A stretch of 38,748 nt of DNA from Hyphomicrobiales bacterium (GTDB lineage Bacteria; Pseudomonadota; Alphaproteobacteria; Rhizobiales; Rhizobiaceae), in NCBI GenBank assembly GCA_900473795.1, contig UCMT01000056.1, positions 1 through 38,748 of the forward strand, read 5' to 3'. Below, one piece after another: positions 1-8,142 of this stretch (positions are counted from its first letter, which is position 1; each line of letters opens with the position of its first letter). Below the pieces are notes generated by a model, which searched no databases, had not been told where the DNA came from, and saw nothing but the letters and a program-made list of their open reading frames with translations. A program made the translations under genes and the position numbers.

Positions 1-107
1 CGGGGAAACTGCGGGGAGGCGGGCGGTACCTGAGCGTCGAGGCATTGCCATCTTGCTGGTCGCTGGTCATCCTGACTGCTCGTCTTTGACGAGACCGGAG
101 AAAACAA

Positions 108-524
108 ATGCCTGAAACATCTTCCGTGCTGACTGGAAAATGCATGTGCGGTGCCGTGGAATATGCGGTCGACGATGCCTTCGAATATTCGATGAACTGC
201 CATTGTTCCAACTGTCGCCGCACCACGGGATCGGCCTTCAAGCCATTCGCCGGGATCAGGCGGGAGCGGCTGCGGGTCGTCAAGGGCGATGGCGCTGCAC
301 TTATCTACGGCAATGGTGACGATGCCCATGACGTGCACTGCAGCACCTGCGGATCGCTCCTCTATTCGGTGGTGCGAGAAGGCGCCTATGTGCATGTCAC
401 CATGGGCACGCTGGTGGATGCGCCGACGATCCGCCCGTCGGGGCATATCTTCGTGGGATCGAAGGCGCCCTGGTACGAGATCACCGACGATCTGCCGCAG
501 TATCGGGAGTTTCCGGAGGATTGA
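108..524 (+). CDS. GFA-family (CENP-V/GFA fold) zinc protein
   Basis: A 138-residue protein of the glutathione-dependent formaldehyde-activating (GFA) family. The family zinc signature is complete: C12-x-C14, then C31-x-C33-x2-C36 (C-H-C-S-N-C), and C78-x2-C81. Length is usual for the single-domain family. Members bind zinc and some bind glutathione, but most have no proven substrate, so formaldehyde activation should not be assumed. The ATG at 108 follows a GGAG ribosome site at 98-103. The gene stands alone: upstream is the edge of the window, downstream lies a RIME-like palindromic element and then a gene on the other strand. Family assignment is firm; the reaction is not. Confidence 0.88.
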   Translation: MPETSSVLTGKCMCGAVEYAVDDAFEYSMNCHCSNCRRTTGSAFKPFAGIRRERLRVVKGDGAALIYGNGDDAHDVHCSTCGSLLYSVVREGAYVHVTMGTLVDAPTIRPSGHIFVGSKAPWYEITDDLPQYREFPED

Positions 525-540
525 GGGCGCTGGCGGCTTG

Positions 541-682
541 CTCCCACTTCTCCCCAGCGGGGAGAAGTGCCGAGCGCATGCGAGGCGATGAGGGGGTGGT
601 TCGGCAAGTTCAATGCAGGTAGCTTCGCCCCCCTCATCCGGCGCTGCGCGCCACCTTCTCCCCGCTGGGGAGAAGAGGGAGG
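541..682. repeat. RIME-like intergenic palindromic element, copy A
   Basis: About 140 bp made of two hairpins with arms ACTTCTCCCC/GGGGAGAAGT (546-568) and CTTCTCCCC/GGGGAGAAG (655-675), separated by a stretch holding GATGAGGGGG and CCCCCCTCATC. The reverse complement matches 15630-15764 along nearly its full length. This arrangement is typical of Rhizobium-specific intergenic mosaic elements (RIME). It lies between two converging genes. Confidence 0.85.
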
Positions 683-688
683 TTGCCG

Positions 689-1765
689 CTAGAACTCAGG
701 CACGTCGAACACCTCGCCCGCCCTGAGCGCCCGAAAACGCTTCGGCGCAACGCCTTGCTCTCTCAATGCCTTTTCCAGCGCCGCCACCGGCGCCTCGATC
801 CCCTCATTCGTCAGCTGGATCGTCGCGAAATGGTGGCCGGCGACATAGGCCGCGTGGCAGAGCCGCATGCCCTTGACCGCTTCTGCAGGGTTCTGGTGCT
901 GCGCCTTCATGAACCAGCGCGGCTCATAGGCTCCGATCGGCAGGTTAGCGAGGCGGAAGGGGCCGTGTTTCTTGTAGGCTGTGCGGTAGTTGATGCCGCC
1001 GTGAAAGCCGGTGTCGCCGATACGGTAGATTTTTCCGACTGGCGTCGAGATGACAAAGGCGGCCCAGAGCGCCATGCGGCGGTCGCGGGTGCCGCGCGCC
1101 GACCAGTGGTGGCAGGGTTCGCAGTCGATGGTGACGCCGTCCCGGAGGGAGAGCCGGTCGCCCCAGTCGACGGCGGAAATCTTCGCCGCGGGAATGGCGC
1201 GGCGGATGATCGTGTCGTTGCCGAGCGGCGTGACGATATGCGGTCCGTGCTTTGCGTGCAGCCGCTTCAGCGTTGCAAGGTTGAGATGGTCGTAGTGATT
1301 GTGGGTGACGAGCACGATGTCGATCGGCGGCAGGTCGTCGAAGCGGATGCCGGGCTCGACGACGCGCTTCGGGCCGGCAAAGGAAAACGGGCTGACGCGC
1401 GGCGACCAGACGGGATCGGTGAGGATATTGAGGCCGACGACCTGGATCAGCAGCGAGGCATGGCCGACCATGGTGATACGCAGATCGTCGCCATCGACGC
1501 GGTCGTCGGGCTTTGCCGGCGGGAAGGGACTTGGGGCCTGTTTCGGCCAGGACGTCCTGCCGCCGCCGAACTGCCAGCGCAGCAGGTGGCGAAACCCGAG
1601 CGGCGCCTCGCCTTCGGGGTTGAAGAAGAATGTGCCGTCGAAATGATCGGATATGGGGCCGGTATAATAGGGGTTGCCAACCATCGTTCCCTTTGCCGCA
1701 ACCCGCCCCAGAAACGTGGAGGTCGCCCCGATACCGGTCCACTTGAAGAATTTGCGGCGGTTCAT
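689..1765 (-). CDS. Tat-exported metallo-beta-lactamase-fold hydrolase (UlaG/NAPE-PLD-like)
   Basis: A 358-residue metal-dependent hydrolase. The H155-x-H157-x-D159-H160 motif (THNHYDHL) binds the first metal, and a later GDTGFHGG segment fits the usual downstream ligands. The layout, with a DGTFFFNPEG-like N-terminal segment and LTDPVWSPR, resembles bacterial relatives of N-acyl-phosphatidylethanolamine phospholipase D. I chose the ATG at 1765 because the protein then begins MNRRKFFKWTG, a twin-arginine signal, so it is probably folded with metal in the cytoplasm and exported. An ATG at 1870 is also open but lacks this logic. Substrate unknown. Divergent from the membrane protein at 1907. 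Confidence 0.85.
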   Translation of the reverse strand: MNRRKFFKWTGIGATSTFLGRVAAKGTMVGNPYYTGPISDHFDGTFFFNPEGEAPLGFRHLLRWQFGGGRTSWPKQAPSPFPPAKPDDRVDGDDLRITMVGHASLLIQVVGLNILTDPVWSPRVSPFSFAGPKRVVEPGIRFDDLPPIDIVLVTHNHYDHLNLATLKRLHAKHGPHIVTPLGNDTIIRRAIPAAKISAVDWGDRLSLRDGVTIDCEPCHHWSARGTRDRRMALWAAFVISTPVGKIYRIGDTGFHGGINYRTAYKKHGPFRLANLPIGAYEPRWFMKAQHQNPAEAVKGMRLCHAAYVAGHHFATIQLTNEGIEAPVAALEKALREQGVAPKRFRALRAGEVFDVPEF

Positions 1766-1906
1766 AATCGCCTTGTATGAACTGCAATCGACAACCGCAA
1801 CAGCCCGCCAAAGCCTTTTATCTCTGACCGCTCCACTTGACTTCATAAGCTTCAAAATCGACAAAAGCACATTAAAATTGCTTCATTTTACCGGTCCCAA
1901 CACATC

Positions 1907-2329
1907 ATGCTGCAGAAATTTGTCTATGATCAAATTGCCCGTATCACTTTGAACGGCATGACACCCGCAGCCTTTTGCATCGTCGTCGTCTGCCAGATCC
2001 TGATGGTCGTCCTGTATCTGAGGGGGTCCGTCGCCGCACCGGTTCTGGCGGTCGGCAGCGCGATCGGCTTCAGCTATTGGGGTTGGACCCAGACGGATTA
2101 CGTCGGCTCGCTCACGCCTGGCAAGAGCAGATTCACGCCGCGCGATCGGGCGCAGCTTTACATATCCAGCGTCGTGTTTGGCCTGCCTCTTCTCTGGATA
2201 GCCCTGCCGCGCAGTTTCGCCCTGTTGGAAGAACTCGATTTTGGCTGGGAATGGAGTTTCAATCTGGCCGCCCTGATCGCGATCGGCGTGTTGTGCGTCG
2301 GAAGCTTTCTCAAGCACGTTCGCATATGA
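1907..2329 (+). CDS. Small integral membrane protein of unknown function
   Basis: A 140-residue hypothetical protein. Four hydrophobic stretches can be seen (about residues 18-38, 42-60, 84-102 and 118-135), so it probably spans the inner membrane several times; between the second and third is a polar segment with GKSRFTPRDRAQLY. I do not recognise a family. The start at 1907 has no strong Shine-Dalgarno sequence, and Met18 is a possible alternative start. It is divergent from the exported metallo-hydrolase and stands upstream of the long ffh leader. Codon use looks like that of its neighbours, so I think it is a real gene. Confidence 0.6.
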   Translation: MLQKFVYDQIARITLNGMTPAAFCIVVVCQILMVVLYLRGSVAAPVLAVGSAIGFSYWGWTQTDYVGSLTPGKSRFTPRDRAQLYISSVVFGLPLLWIALPRSFALLEELDFGWEWSFNLAALIAIGVLCVGSFLKHVRI

Positions 2330-2636
2330 CCGACGAAGCGTTGCTTAATCGAGCAAAGCCTTGACTTTCCCGCCGCTTTCGTGTTTACCGCCCGCAATCT
2401 GCGACAAGAACTAAGACTTGTAGCCACCGACCGGGACCCGTCAAAGGTATAAAGAGATCCCGGAGGTCAACACCCGATAGCGCGTTGCGCCCTCGGGTGC
2501 TTTTTGGCTTTGCGTCTTGTTTTCGTCAAGGAAAAGCACAACGTTTCGGGCATCCGCGCCTGTCCCTTTCGAGGCAAAGCCGAGAAAGAAAGGCATATGC
2601 GCAAAACCAAAAGTCCGAAACGACAAGGATGAAGCG
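2330..2636 (+). other. Non-coding leader region upstream of ffh
   Basis: About 307 bases without a convincing gene. It contains a short inverted repeat TTGCT/AGCAA right after the preceding gene (about 2341-2356), a CCGGGA/TCCCGG inverted repeat (about 2431-2463), and a terminator-like hairpin at 2471-2505. I saw no SRP RNA (4.5S) consensus here. The region may carry a small RNA or a regulatory leader for ffh. Confidence 0.5.
2471..2505 (+). terminator. Terminator-like hairpin in the ffh leader
   Basis: Arms CACCCGA (2471-2477) and TCGGGTG (2493-2499), with an inner GCGC/GCGC stem closed by a GTT loop, followed by C then five T. It reads in the direction of ffh and lies about 135 nt before the ffh start, so it either ends an upstream transcript or attenuates ffh. 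Confidence 0.6.
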
Positions 2637-4202
2637 ATGTTTGAAAGTCTCCAGGACCGCCTTGGATCCATTCTGAATGGATTGACCGGCCGTGGCGCGC
2701 TGTCGGAAGCCGATGTGTCGGCGGCCCTGCGCGAGGTCCGCCGTGCGCTCCTGGAAGCCGACGTCGCGCTCGAGGTCGTGCGGTCCTTTACCGACAAGGT
2801 GCGGGAAAAGGCCGTCGGCGCGGAAATCCTGAAGTCGATCAAGCCCGGCCAGATGGTCGTCAAGATCGTCCATGACGAACTCATCAGCATGCTGGGTTCG
2901 GAAGGCGTGCCGATCGATCTCAACGCGCCGGCGCCGGTCGTCATCATGATGGTCGGTCTGCAGGGCTCGGGCAAGACGACGACGACGGGCAAGATCGCCC
3001 TCCGCATGACGACGCGGGACAAGAAGAAGGTCCTGATGGCGTCGCTCGACACGCGCCGTCCGGCTGCGCAGGAACAGTTGCGCCAGCTCGGCGCCCAGAC
3101 CGGCGTCGATACGCTGCCGATCATTGCCGGCCAGTCGCCGACCGATATCGCCGCGCGCGCCGTGCAGGCCGCCAAGCTCGGCGGCCATGACATCGTCATC
3201 CTCGATACCGCCGGCCGCACCCATATCGACGAGCCGCTGATGATCGAGATGGCCGAGATCAAGCGCCGCTCGAACCCGCATGAAATCCTGCTCGTTGCGG
3301 ATGCGCTGACCGGTCAGGACGCCGTCAACCTCGCCCGCAATTTCGACGAGCGCGTCGGCATCACCGGCCTCGTGCTGACCCGCATGGACGGCGACGGCCG
3401 TGGCGGTGCGGCCCTTTCGATGCGTGCTGTCACCGGCAAGCCGATCAAGCTGATCGGCGTCGGCGAAAAGATGTCGGAGCTGGAAGAGTTCCATCCGCGT
3501 CGCGTCGCCGACCGCATCCTCGGCATGGGCGACATCGTCTCGCTGGTCGAGAAGGCCGCTGAAAACATCGATGCCGAGAAGGCGGCGGCGATGGCCGCCA
3601 AGATGAAGTCGGGCAAGTTCGACCTCAACGACCTCGCCGACCAGCTCAGGCAGATGCAGAAGATGGGCGGCATGGGCGGCATCATGGGGCTGATGCCCGG
3701 CATGTCCGGCATGAAGGACAAGATGGCCGCCGCCGGTCTCGACGACAGGATGTTCGGCCGCCAGCTCGCCATCATTTCCTCGATGACCAAGGCCGAGCGT
3801 GCCAATCCGGATATCCTCAAGCATTCGCGCAAGAAGCGCATCGCCAGCGGCTCCGGTACGGATGCCAGCGAAATCAACAAGCTTTTGAAAATGCACCGCC
3901 AGATGGCCGACATGATGAAAATGATGGGCGGCAAGAAGGGCGGCGGCATGATGAAGCAGATGATGGGCGGCCTTGCCGGCAAGATGGGTCTTGGCGGCAT
4001 GGGCGGCGGCATGGGCGGCATGCCGGACCTGTCCAAGATGGACCCCAAGCAGCTCGAAGCCCTGCAGAAACAGGCAGAGGCCGCGGGTCTCGGCAAGGGT
4101 CTGCCCGGCGGCGGCGGATTGCCGGGTCTGGGCAACGGCATGAAGCTGCCCGGTCTCGGCGGCGGTTTCCCGGGGCTTCCCGGCCTGCCGAAGAAGAAGT
4201 GA
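2637..4202 (+). CDS. ffh: Signal recognition particle protein Ffh (SRP54)
   Basis: GTPase of the signal recognition particle. With 4.5S RNA it binds signal sequences of nascent membrane proteins and delivers ribosomes to FtsY at the inner membrane. The 521-residue protein has an N-terminal NG region with the P-loop GLQGSGKT (107-114), DTAGR (190-194) and TRMD (248-251), then the methionine-rich M domain from about residue 300. The tail beyond about residue 425 is unusually rich in Gly, Met and Leu (GGMGGGMGGM-type runs) and longer than in E. coli Ffh. The ATG at 2637 gives the standard MFESLQDRL start; an upstream in-frame ATG at 2517 would add 40 non-homologous residues. Followed 12 nt later by chorismate mutase. 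Confidence 0.97.
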   Translation: MFESLQDRLGSILNGLTGRGALSEADVSAALREVRRALLEADVALEVVRSFTDKVREKAVGAEILKSIKPGQMVVKIVHDELISMLGSEGVPIDLNAPAPVVIMMVGLQGSGKTTTTGKIALRMTTRDKKKVLMASLDTRRPAAQEQLRQLGAQTGVDTLPIIAGQSPTDIAARAVQAAKLGGHDIVILDTAGRTHIDEPLMIEMAEIKRRSNPHEILLVADALTGQDAVNLARNFDERVGITGLVLTRMDGDGRGGAALSMRAVTGKPIKLIGVGEKMSELEEFHPRRVADRILGMGDIVSLVEKAAENIDAEKAAAMAAKMKSGKFDLNDLADQLRQMQKMGGMGGIMGLMPGMSGMKDKMAAAGLDDRMFGRQLAIISSMTKAERANPDILKHSRKKRIASGSGTDASEINKLLKMHRQMADMMKMMGGKKGGGMMKQMMGGLAGKMGLGGMGGGMGGMPDLSKMDPKQLEALQKQAEAAGLGKGLPGGGGLPGLGNGMKLPGLGGGFPGLPGLPKKK

Positions 4203-4214
4203 GGATCGGGGAGC

Positions 4215-4517
4215 ATGGTTGATCCCACCGTCAAAACAGAACTGTCGAGCTACCGTCAGTCGATCGACAATATCGACGCGGCGCTCGTCCACATGCTGGC
4301 TGAACGGTTTCGCTGCACCAAGGCGGTGGGCGTGCTGAAGGCCAAATACAATTTGCCGCCGGCGGACCCGGCGCGCGAGGAATACCAGATCGCCCGTCTT
4401 CGGCAGCTTGCCGAAGACGCACATCTGGACCCGGATTTCGCAGAGAAGTTTTTAAACTTCATCATCCACGAGGTGATCCGGCATCATGAAGCAATCGCTG
4501 CCGATCTCAAGGATTGA
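4215..4517 (+). CDS. Chorismate mutase, AroQ class
   Basis: A 100-residue all-helical chorismate mutase converting chorismate to prephenate, the branch point to phenylalanine and tyrosine. The AroQ pattern is visible: R14-x-SID-x-ID near the N terminus, the helix with MLAERF, a lysine in VLKAKY, and PAREE further on. It is a stand-alone mutase with no prephenate dehydratase domain attached. A GGGGAG ribosome site lies just before the start. It follows ffh by 12 nt, so both are probably co-transcribed; this ffh-mutase-rpsP order is common in rhizobia. The stop codon sits in the first arm of a small hairpin. Confidence 0.9.
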   Translation: MVDPTVKTELSSYRQSIDNIDAALVHMLAERFRCTKAVGVLKAKYNLPPADPAREEYQIARLRQLAEDAHLDPDFAEKFLNFIIHEVIRHHEAIAADLKD

Positions 4518-4546
4518 TCCCGAAAGTGGTTTTCGGACCAGATCAA
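4514..4546 (+). repeat. Short inverted repeat after chorismate mutase
   Basis: Nested arms TTGATC/GATCAA (4514-4519, 4541-4546) and CCGAAA/TTTCGG (4520-4525, 4531-4536). It overlaps the stop codon of the mutase. There is no T-tract, so it is more likely an RNA-stabilising or dispersed small palindrome than a strong terminator. Confidence 0.6.
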
Positions 4547-4619
4547 TCCCAAGGAAATCAGCTTTAACAAATACACAAAAGGCCGCCGAGGCGGTTGAAT
4601 ATCTCAAGGAGTACATGAC

Positions 4620-4982
4620 ATGGCACTGAAAATTCGTCTCGCCCGCGGTGGTTCCAAGAAGCGCCCGTTCTACCAGATCGTCGTCGCCGACGTGCGTTCG
4701 CCGCGCGATGGCCGTTTCCTCGAAAAGGTCGGCTCGTGGAACCCGATGCTGAAGAAGGACGACGCCAAGCGCGTTGAGCTGAACAACGAGCGCATCCAGC
4801 ATTGGCTGTCGAACGGCGCGCTGCCGACCGACCGCGTCCTGCGCTTCCTCAACGAAGCCGGCATCGCCAAGCGCGAAGTCCGCAACAACCCGGAAAAGGC
4901 AGTACCGGGCAAGAAGGCCCAGGAACGCGCCGCCGAAGCCAAGCAGAAGGCTGAAGACGCCGCTGCAGCTGCTGCCGAATAA
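4620..4982 (+). CDS. rpsP: 30S ribosomal protein S16
   Basis: Ribosomal protein S16, needed for assembly of the 30S subunit. The protein begins [20 protein letters not shown], the family signature, and carries the usual SP(R)DGRFLE motif. At 120 residues it is longer than E. coli S16 (82) because of a Lys/Ala/Glu-rich tail from about residue 84 onward, which is common in alphaproteobacteria. A strong AAGGAG ribosome site precedes the ATG. First gene of the conserved rpsP-rimM-trmD group, but separated from rimM by a good intrinsic terminator. Confidence 0.97.
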   Translation: MALKIRLARGGSKKRPFYQIVVADVRSPRDGRFLEKVGSWNPMLKKDDAKRVELNNERIQHWLSNGALPTDRVLRFLNEAGIAKREVRNNPEKAVPGKKAQERAAEAKQKAEDAAAAAAE

Positions 4983-5008
4983 GCCGCGCAACAGCATATT
5001 TTTGAAGG

Positions 5009-5037
5009 CGGGCGGCGTTTTCATGCCGCCCGTTTTC
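5009..5037 (+). terminator. Intrinsic terminator between rpsP and rimM
   Basis: Perfect 8-bp stem CGGGCGGC (5009-5016) / GCCGCCCG (5025-5032), an 8-nt loop and a TTTTCGTTT tail. It lies 26 nt after rpsP and ends 36 nt before the rimM start, so rimM-trmD expression depends on read-through or on its own promoter. Confidence 0.8.
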
Positions 5038-5073
5038 GTTTATTCGAAGGGCACACTGGAGACTGGCACGGCG

Positions 5074-5631
5074 ATGAGCAAACTGAAGAATCCTGTCCTG
5101 ATGGGAACGATCGGCGCGGCGCAGGGCCTGCGCGGCGAGGTGCGCGTCAAATCCTTTGCCGCCGAGCCGACGGCGATCGGCGACTACGGCCATCTCCATG
5201 CCGAAGACGGCCGCTCCTTCGAGGTGCTCGAGGTGCGTGAGGCGAAGAACGTCGTGATCGTGCGCTTGCGCGGCGTCAACGACCGCAATGCCGCCGAGGC
5301 GCTGAATGGGCTCGATCTCTACGTCGAGCGCGACAATCTGCCGGACGACGATCTCGACGACGATGAATTCTTCTATGCCGATCTCGAGGGGCTGGAAGCG
5401 CTCGATGGCGAAGGCAAGAGCTATGGCACCGTCACCGGTGTGTTCGATTTCGGCGCCGGTGATCTGCTGGAACTGAAAGGCCCCGGCAAGCGGCCGGTGC
5501 TCATTCCCTTCTCCGAATGGTCGGTGCTGGAAATCGATCTCGAAGCCGGCACGCTGCTGGTCGATCCGCTGGCGGCCGGCCTGCTCGACGACAAGGACGC
5601 GGGCAGCCCGTTCAAGCCGAAGAAGAAATGA
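5074..5631 (+). CDS. rimM: Ribosome maturation factor RimM
   Basis: RimM binds S19 and helps mature the head of the 30S subunit. The 185-residue protein starts [21 protein letters not shown]; the GxIGxxxGLRGEV pattern marks the RimM N domain (about 8-95), followed by a very acidic linker (DDDLDDDEF) and the PRC-barrel domain with [10 protein letters not shown] and VLIPF. A TTG upstream at 5002 is open but would overlap the terminator hairpin; the ATG at 5074 is preceded by GGAG and matches the family start. Ten nucleotides before trmD. Confidence 0.95.
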   Translation: MSKLKNPVLMGTIGAAQGLRGEVRVKSFAAEPTAIGDYGHLHAEDGRSFEVLEVREAKNVVIVRLRGVNDRNAAEALNGLDLYVERDNLPDDDLDDDEFFYADLEGLEALDGEGKSYGTVTGVFDFGAGDLLELKGPGKRPVLIPFSEWSVLEIDLEAGTLLVDPLAAGLLDDKDAGSPFKPKKK

Positions 5632-5641
5632 CGGCCAGGCC

Positions 5642-6322
5642 ATGAGCTTCCGCGCGACGATCCTGACCCTCTACCCGGACATGTTTCCGGGGCATCTCGG
5701 CCATTCGCTGTCGGGCAAGGCGCTGGAGCGTGGCCAGTGGTTGCTCGATAGCGTGCAGATCCGCGATTTCGCCGAGGACAAGCACCGCACCGTCGATGAC
5801 ACGCCGGCCGGCGGCGGCGCCGGCATGGTGCTGAGGGCGGACATCCTGGCCAAGGCGATCGACCATGTCTCTGTTGGAGACGACCGGCCGCGGCTTTTGA
5901 TGAGCCCGCGTGGGCGGCCGTTGACGCAGAAGCGTGTGCGTGAACTTGCGGCCGGCCCCGGCGCGATCGTCGTCTGCGGCCGGTTCGAGGGCGTCGACCA
6001 GCGGGTAATCGACAGCCGCGGGCTCGAGGAGGTGTCGATCGGCGACTATATTCTGTCGGGCGGCGAACCGGCGGCGCTCACCCTGCTCGACGCCATCGTG
6101 CGCATCCTGCCGGGCGTGATGGGCAACGATCTTTCCGGCGTGCATGAAAGTTTCGAGGGCGGGCTTTTGGAACATCCGCACTATACCCGGCCGCAGGTTT
6201 TCGAGGGCATGGAAATCCCGGCGGTGCTGACGTCGGGCCATCACGGCGAGATCGAGAAGTGGCGCGAGGCCGAGGCGCGCAAACTCACAGCGGAACGCAG
6301 GCCGGATTTGCTGCGCTCCTGA
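5642..6322 (+). CDS. trmD: tRNA (guanine-N1)-methyltransferase TrmD
   Basis: SPOUT-class enzyme that methylates G37 of tRNAs next to the anticodon using S-adenosylmethionine, preventing +1 frameshifts. Diagnostic stretches are [12 protein letters not shown] (52-63), [11 protein letters not shown] (about 111-121) and GDYILSGGE (134-142) in the trefoil-knot cofactor site. The 226-residue length is close to normal for the family. It begins 10 nt after rimM and is probably translated from the same mRNA. In many bacteria rplS follows directly; here rplS is 3.6 kb away. Confidence 0.97.
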   Translation: MSFRATILTLYPDMFPGHLGHSLSGKALERGQWLLDSVQIRDFAEDKHRTVDDTPAGGGAGMVLRADILAKAIDHVSVGDDRPRLLMSPRGRPLTQKRVRELAAGPGAIVVCGRFEGVDQRVIDSRGLEEVSIGDYILSGGEPAALTLLDAIVRILPGVMGNDLSGVHESFEGGLLEHPHYTRPQVFEGMEIPAVLTSGHHGEIEKWREAEARKLTAERRPDLLRS

Positions 6323-6388
6323 CTTCTGCTGTGATCCCACATAACGCTTTTGGCATCTTGGGTAAAAATTGCCGTGCGCCACAAGCCG

Positions 6389-7291
6389 TCAGCGCAACGG
6401 GATCCATAAAGGGCTCTTCCATGTCTTCAGTTCATCGAGGAAGACTTGCTGCTTCGCCGGCAGATATCGTCGTGTCGGGTAGACGGCATGCACCACGATT
6501 TCAGGCGATGACCAGTCCGGCAGCAGGCGGACGAGTTTGCCTCTTGCGATCTGGTCGTCGCAATAGGTCGACGGCAGCAGTCCGATCCCGTGCCCGCGAT
6601 AGGTAAACGCGCTCGCCGTTTGGAAATCGCGGCTCGAAACCGGCCCTGACACCTGGACTTTGGTCGATTTCCGTCCGCTGATCAGCTGCCATTCCCCTTC
6701 GTTGTTGCGCCCATTGAGCAGAACGCATCGATGATCCTTCAAATCCTCCGGTTTCACGGGGATGGGCCGCCCCTCGAGATATTCCGGCGAAGCAACGACA
6801 TAGCGAACGCTCTTGCCGATCTTCTGGGCAACGATCGTCGAATCGCGAAGCTCGCCAAAACGAATGGCAACGTCGACGTTCTCGGCAATCAGGTCGAGAA
6901 ACAGATTTGTCACGAAGAGATCGACCTGGATCCGCGGGTAGGTGTTCAGGAACGTCGAGAGAAACTCATAAAATGGCTCCTGGCCCAGGATCACCGGCAC
7001 GGAGATTTTCAGCAGCCCTTCCGGCTTTCTCTGGGTTTCCGTCAGAACCCGCTCCGCATCGAACAGGTGGGTGAGAGGCTCGCCGCATTGATTGTAGTAG
7101 GCGCGCCCCTGGGCAGTCAGCGTCAGCTTGCGGGTCGTTCGCTGCAGCAGCGTGACCCCGAGCTGATCCTCGAGCGCGGAAACTTTCCGGCTGACGGTTG
7201 AGACCGGCATTCCAAGCGAACGGGCGGCGCGGCTGAAACTCTCGAACTGCGCAACCTTCACGAAAACCGCGATGTCATTCAAATCGATCAT
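6389..7291 (-). CDS. LysR-family transcriptional regulator
   Basis: A 300-residue LysR regulator of the CrgA/AaeR-like branch. Residues 1-60 form the winged helix-turn-helix (FSRAARSLGMPVSTVSRKVS, then LLQRTTRKL), and residues 90-295 the periplasmic-binding-protein-like effector domain, here beginning LLKISVPVILG. It is divergent from the SDR-RidA pair with 125 nt between the starts, and that gap contains an 18-bp perfect palindrome. This is the usual arrangement for a LysR protein controlling its neighbour, so it probably regulates the SDR-RidA genes. The inducer is unknown. Confidence 0.9.
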   Translation of the reverse strand: MIDLNDIAVFVKVAQFESFSRAARSLGMPVSTVSRKVSALEDQLGVTLLQRTTRKLTLTAQGRAYYNQCGEPLTHLFDAERVLTETQRKPEGLLKISVPVILGQEPFYEFLSTFLNTYPRIQVDLFVTNLFLDLIAENVDVAIRFGELRDSTIVAQKIGKSVRYVVASPEYLEGRPIPVKPEDLKDHRCVLLNGRNNEGEWQLISGRKSTKVQVSGPVSSRDFQTASAFTYRGHGIGLLPSTYCDDQIARGKLVRLLPDWSSPEIVVHAVYPTRRYLPAKQQVFLDELKTWKSPLWIPLR

Positions 7292-7299
7292 GCGTCAAT

Positions 7300-7317
7300 T
7301 TTTGCATGCATGCAAAA
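7300..7317. promoter_or_regulatory. Perfect palindrome, candidate LysR operator
   Basis: TTTTGCATGCATGCAAAA, an 18-bp perfect palindrome 8 nt before the LysR start and about 100 nt before the SDR start. It contains T-N11-A patterns typical of LysR sites. Its position suits autoregulation and control of the divergent SDR-RidA genes. Confidence 0.55.
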
Positions 7318-7416
7318 TAGATTCCAGATATTTCCATCTAATCGCTGAATGAGCTTTGAATCATATTCACCTCAAGCAAGCTTGAAGCTGCTCAATTCAG
7401 ATCGATGGAGATCAAC

Positions 7417-8142
7417 ATGCAAAATCGAAAGACTGCTATCGTCACAGGAGCCTCCCAGGGTATCGGCGCCGGGATCGTCAACGCCTTCGTCGAACGCGGC
7501 TACAATGTCGTCGCGACATCGCGTCAGGTTAGTGCGTCCGATGCTTTCCGGGCCTCAAGTCAGCTCGCGCTCGTCGATGGCGACATCGGTGATCCCCAGA
7601 CCGCAAGGAAAGTAGCCGAAACAGCAATCGGCCGGTTCGGAACGATCGATGCCCTCGTCAACAATGCCGGCATCTTCTTCACCAAGCCGTTCGTCGACTA
7701 CACGATGGAGGACTTCAGAAGGCTCTCCTCGACCAATCTTGAAGGCTTCATTCACCTGACCCAGCTGGTCGTGAAACAGATGCTGGTGCAGAAATCCGGC
7801 GGCAGCATCGTCAGCATCACGACGCCGTTAATCGATCATCCGATCGTAGACCTCACCGCCTCGGTCGCGATGATGACGAAGGGCGGCATCGACGCGATCT
7901 CCAAGAACCTCGCGATGGAATATGCGCGGGACGGAATCCGGGTCAACACGGTCGCTCCCGGCGTCGTCGACACGCCTTTGCACAAGGACAATCCGAAGGA
8001 CTTCCTGAAAACACTGTCGCCGATGGGCAGCATTGCCGATGTTGAGGATATCGTCGATGCGGTCGTCTTTCTGACCGAAGCACGGAATGTAACCGGGGAG
8101 GTGCTGAACGTCGATGGCGGCGCACATCTGGGCAAATGGTAG
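7417..8142 (+). CDS. Atypical short-chain dehydrogenase/reductase
   Basis: A 241-residue SDR with the NAD(P)-binding TGASQGIG (10-17), NNAG (82-85) and the PGVVDTP segment after the active-site helix. Lys155 of the YxxxK motif is present, but the catalytic tyrosine position (151) is Ala: the segment reads VAMMTKGG. This suggests a non-canonical or lost oxidoreductase activity, unless another residue takes over. I chose the ATG at 7417 because GGAG lies 6 nt before it; the ATG at 7405 overlaps that ribosome site. The stop overlaps the start of the RidA gene, and the LysR gene is divergent, so the three form a functional cassette. Substrate unknown. Confidence 0.85.
   Translation: MQNRKTAIVTGASQGIGAGIVNAFVERGYNVVATSRQVSASDAFRASSQLALVDGDIGDPQTARKVAETAIGRFGTIDALVNNAGIFFTKPFVDYTMEDFRRLSSTNLEGFIHLTQLVVKQMLVQKSGGSIVSITTPLIDHPIVDLTASVAMMTKGGIDAISKNLAMEYARDGIRVNTVAPGVVDTPLHKDNPKDFLKTLSPMGSIADVEDIVDAVVFLTEARNVTGEVLNVDGGAHLGKW

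Noticed and set aside
1..33. Possible end of an upstream gene (stop at 31-33)
   Set aside because: Only ten codons are visible and no family can be tested.
2330..2636. SRP 4.5S RNA gene next to ffh
   Set aside because: The conserved tetraloop-containing core of SRP RNA is not present on either strand of this gap.
2526..4424. 632-codon open frame on the minus strand
   Set aside because: Antisense to ffh and chorismate mutase; the His/Ala/Leu-rich product has no recognisable domain.
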